Position numbers and translations under genes: made by a program. The notes below the pieces were generated by a model. The model did not search any database and had not been told where the DNA came from. It saw only the letters and a list, made by a program, of their open reading frames with translations. This document shows, piece by piece, positions 51,238 to 53,552 of a stretch of DNA of 53,552 bases. Every line of letters begins with the position of its first letter. The stretch's first letter is position 1. The stretch spans positions 1 to 53,552 of the forward strand of contig JAUCBJ010008468.1 in the NCBI GenBank assembly GCA_032718475.1. The letters run 5' to 3'. The stretch comes from Nemertoderma westbladi (taxonomy: Eukaryota > Xenacoelomorpha > Nemertodermatida > Nemertodermatidae).

Positions 51238-51360
51238 CCAATTCTGTTTGGTGGTACGGTAACTAAATAAATTGTTGACTAAATAACTAAATGGCTCATA
51301 AATTGTTATAATTTTATCCAAATTTGCTGAACAGGTGTGTATTGTTGTCTCCATTATTTA
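50127..51360. other. Non-coding stretch with short repeats and poly-G runs
   Basis: CTGTCGGTTGTCTATTTATC occurs at about 50207, 50231 and 50839 (with a shorter copy near 50866). There are 24 G at 50776-50799 and 29 G at 51207-51235. The block TGTTTGTGGACTTGGTGTTA...ATACTGTGGGGG (50938-50975) is echoed at 51172-51210, so a diverged direct repeat is present. No gene is supported. Confidence 0.5.
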
Positions 51361-51519
51361 TTTTTTAGAGTAGCTCTGTTATCTGCTGGCTACATTCGCT
51401 TCTTGCTCGCTACCAAAGACAGCCAAGTACAGTAGGATTGAGACCCAGTGGCAGCATATGATGGTATTGGCAGATGGGATGCCATGAGGTGGTAAATTGC
51501 GGACATACAAGGTATCAGT

Positions 51520-51625
51520 TACTATTTCACATGGTTACAGCACCAGACTTCCAACCTGGAAGTCACCAGTTCGATCACACCTGGATGCCATTGTCGACTT
51601 TACTAAGCTGTGCGTAATCAGAGTT
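51520..51625 (+). mobile_element. Possible second tRNA-derived SINE head
   Basis: ATGGTTACAGCACCAGACTTCCAACCTGGAAGTC... resembles a D arm and anticodon arm (ACTTCC/GGAAGT stem), followed by a weak B box, AGTTCGATCAC (51569). The text TGTGCGTAATC (51611) is also found in the SINE at 4272-4556 (about 4499), so both may share a body. Boundaries unknown. Confidence 0.4.
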
Positions 51626-52140
51626 ATAACCATCATTTTACAATTCAAGATAGATTATATTATATAGAGTAGCTTAGATAAATATTATTTATAATCATAT
51701 TTGATCGTTCAAATATCGATCTATTTTATAAACAATCAAATCACACCGAATTGATCCTAAAAATTAATATCTAATAAAAATGCACAAAACCAAAACAAAT
51801 ATAAACATTTAAACAATCACTCATAAAAATACAAAACATTAAAGATTAGATTACTATAAATTTTTACACCCTGAATTATTTACTACACGATTCACTACGA
51901 ATTTGAAGTATTCACCTCACCTCACATAATATATAATATAAATTTGTCAGATATTGTACCTACAGAATGCATGGGAAAATATGAATTTAAAATCACATTT
52001 GATTCTGTTTTAAAGTTATTTCAATTGCCTGCAACTGAAATGAGTTTGTTTTACTAATAGTGACTTGAATTTATACAAAGAAACATAAACAAACCCTACG
52101 GATCCCCTAAAGGGACATCTCGCCAATTTTTTTTCCTACA
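51626..52140. other. AT-rich non-coding stretch
   Basis: No ORF, tRNA or clear repeat. It leads into the GGATCC satellite. Confidence 0.3.
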
Positions 52141-52146
52141 TAATAA

Positions 52147-53220
52147 GTCTGGATCCCAGATAGTAACTCGGGATCCCAGATAGTAACTCGGGATCCAAGA
52201 TAGTAACTCGGGATCCCAGATAGTAACTCGGGATCCCAGATAGTAACTCGGGATCCCAGATAGTAACTCGGGATCCCAGATAGTAACTCGGGATCCCAGA
52301 TAGTAACTCGGGATTACAGATCGTAACTCGAGATCCCAGATAGTAACTCGGGATCCCAGATAGTAACTCTGGATCCCAGATAGTAACTTGGGATCCCAGA
52401 TAGTAACTCGGGATCCCAGATAGTAACTCGGGATCCCAGATAGTAACTCTGGATCCCAGATAGTAACTTGGGATCCCAGATAGTAACTCGGGATCCCAGA
52501 TAGTAACTCGGGATCCAAGATAGTAACTCGGGATCCCAGATTGTAACTCGGGATCCCGAGATAGTAACTCGGGATCCCAGATAGTAACTCGGGATCCCAG
52601 ATAGTAACTCGGGATCCCAGATAGTAACTCGGGATCTCAGATAGTAACTCGGGATCCCGAGATAGTAACTCGGGATCCCAGATAGTAACTCGGGATCCCA
52701 GATAGTAACTCGGGATCCCAGATAGTAACTCGGGATCCAAGATAGTAACTCGGAATCCCAGATAGTAACTCGGGATCCCAGATAGTAACTCGGGATCCCG
52801 AGATAGTAATTCGGGATGCAGAAATATTAACTCGAGATCCCGAGATAATAAGTCGAGATCCAGAGATAGTAACTCGGGATCCCGAGATAATAAGTCGGGA
52901 TCCCGAGATAATAAGTTGGGATCCCGAGATAATAAGTCGGGATCCCGTGATAATAAGTCGGGATCCCGTGATAATAAGTCGGGATCCCGAGGTAATAGTC
53001 GAGATCCAGAGATAATAAGTCGGGATCCCGTGATAATAATAAGTCGGGATCCCGAGATAATAAGTCTGGATCCCGTGATAATAAGTCGGGATCCCGAGAT
53101 AATAAGTCGGGATCCCGAGGTAATAAGTCGGGATCCCGAGGTAATAGTCGAGATCCAAAGATAATAAGTCGGGATCCCGAGGTAATAAGTCGAGATCCAG
53201 AGATAGTAACTCGGGATCGA
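52147..53220. repeat. 20/21-bp GGATCC satellite, about 52 copies in two blocks
   Basis: Block 1 (to about 52860): unit GGGATCCCAGATAGTAACTC. Block 2 (about 52860-53210): unit GGGATCCCGAGATAATAAGT plus C, with TGATAATAA and GAGGTAATAA variants. Isolated block-2-like units (GATCCCGAGATAGTAAC) already appear at 52553 and 52655, showing how the second type arose. ORFs on both strands are periodicity artefacts. Confidence 0.95.
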
Positions 53221-53445
53221 CTATCACACTTATTTTCTAATTGTTCAGACTTCCACAGTTATTATACCCGATCGTCGACTCAAGGTCATTTTATAGTACC
53301 TCTAACTCATTTAAATGTTGCCCATCAATCTATAAGTGTATCTGGTCCTATTTTCTGGAATGCGCTACCGAATAACATTTGTAAGGCAAAAAATAAAAAA
53401 ACTTTTAAAATCCTCCTTAAAAAGTATCTGATAGACCATATATAA
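53221..53445 (+). pseudogene. CR1-like non-LTR retrotransposon RT, C-terminal tail
   Basis: The frame reads ...CSDFHSYYTRSSTQGHFIVP...SISVSGPIFWNALPNNIC...FKILLKKYLIDHI and stops with TAA at 53443-53445. NTRS-like, FWNxLP and the closing Phe-Lys-x-x-Leu-Lys-Lys motif are typical of the last ~75 residues of CR1/RTE-type RTs. The rest of the protein is replaced by the satellite. It is a different sequence from the CR1-like tail at 5060-6111. Confidence 0.75.
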
Positions 53446-53552
53446 CCTGAATTAAATAGCAAAATTTAACCATGATTTGAGATTCTTTTTAAATTCTGCT
53501 GTATCCTATTATCTGCGAATTTCCGTAAAAACAAATCGAACATGACACATTG
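53446..53552 (+). other. Probable 3' UTR of the terminal CR1-like fragment
   Basis: AT-rich sequence after the stop, running to the window edge. No repeat tail is visible inside the window. Confidence 0.4.

Noticed and set aside
52096-53227. Minus-strand ORFs of 196-214 codons with Ile-Pro-Ser-Tyr-Tyr repeats
   Set aside because: Satellite periodicity; the real coding signal nearby is on the plus strand after 53221.

Overview
The window looks like repeat-dominated, AT-rich genomic DNA from an invertebrate animal. It holds the remains or bodies of at least five retrotransposon lineages (two R2-like endonuclease-type non-LTR copies, two CR1-like non-LTR tails, one BEL/Pao element, one Gypsy element), tRNA-derived SINE heads, a MITE, foldback-type inverted repeats, about ten minisatellite arrays and several long poly-G runs. 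I recognise no host protein gene, bacterial operon, rRNA gene or CRISPR array. The species cannot be fixed from the sequence; a marine invertebrate is only a guess.

Layout. 1-2190: 3' part of a non-LTR retrotransposon (reverse transcriptase, zinc knuckle, restriction-like endonuclease) with one nonsense codon. 2280-5060: AT-rich foldback block rich in TTCTAGAA palindromes, with a tRNA-derived SINE inside. 5060-6120: CR1-like RT 3' end in which a 42-bp stretch of the gene was amplified into a minisatellite. 6640-7500: degenerate ~157-bp tandem repeat. 8520-10545: 31-bp satellite. 12060-13135: 19/21-bp satellite. 14579-14959: MITE. 15410-15735: LTR-like promoter module. 16541-33633: a large, rearranged BEL/Pao element. 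33930-37330 (minus strand): second R2-like element. 37784-38700: second copy of the 21-bp satellite. 40039-45478: complete Gypsy element with identical 192-bp LTRs and GTATA target duplication. 45780-48330: tandem arrays in inverted orientation. 48540-48835: G-rich 30-bp satellite. 49964-50126: two perfect palindromes. 52140-53220: 20/21-bp GGATCC satellite, leading into another CR1-like RT tail (53221-53445).

The most unusual object is the BEL/Pao element. Its leader plus gag N-terminal half is tandemly duplicated (2,457-bp offset). The upstream copy is an intact 696-codon coiled-coil gag-like ORF; the downstream copy, attached to pol, has two nonsense codons and a frameshift. Each copy is preceded by three tandem stem-loops of one design. 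Pol (gag knuckles, protease, RT, RNase H, integrase) is split by a 1,205-bp insertion exactly in RNase H. It carries an extra Lys-rich and Pro-Asp-repeat linker before the integrase. Pol is followed by a nested hairpin and then by a second ORF for a protein with three CCHC knuckles. A near-palindromic motif, GAAGACTYGYGAGCCT, occurs 13 times along this element in different reading frames and in non-coding DNA, which points to selection or spread at the nucleic-acid level.

In the autonomous elements the parts work as usual: gag proteins package RNA, protease matures the polyprotein, RT/RNase H copy RNA, and integrase or endonuclease inserts the DNA. All copies except perhaps the Gypsy element look defective. 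The Gypsy copy is structurally complete and young by LTR identity, but its coding region lies in three frames.
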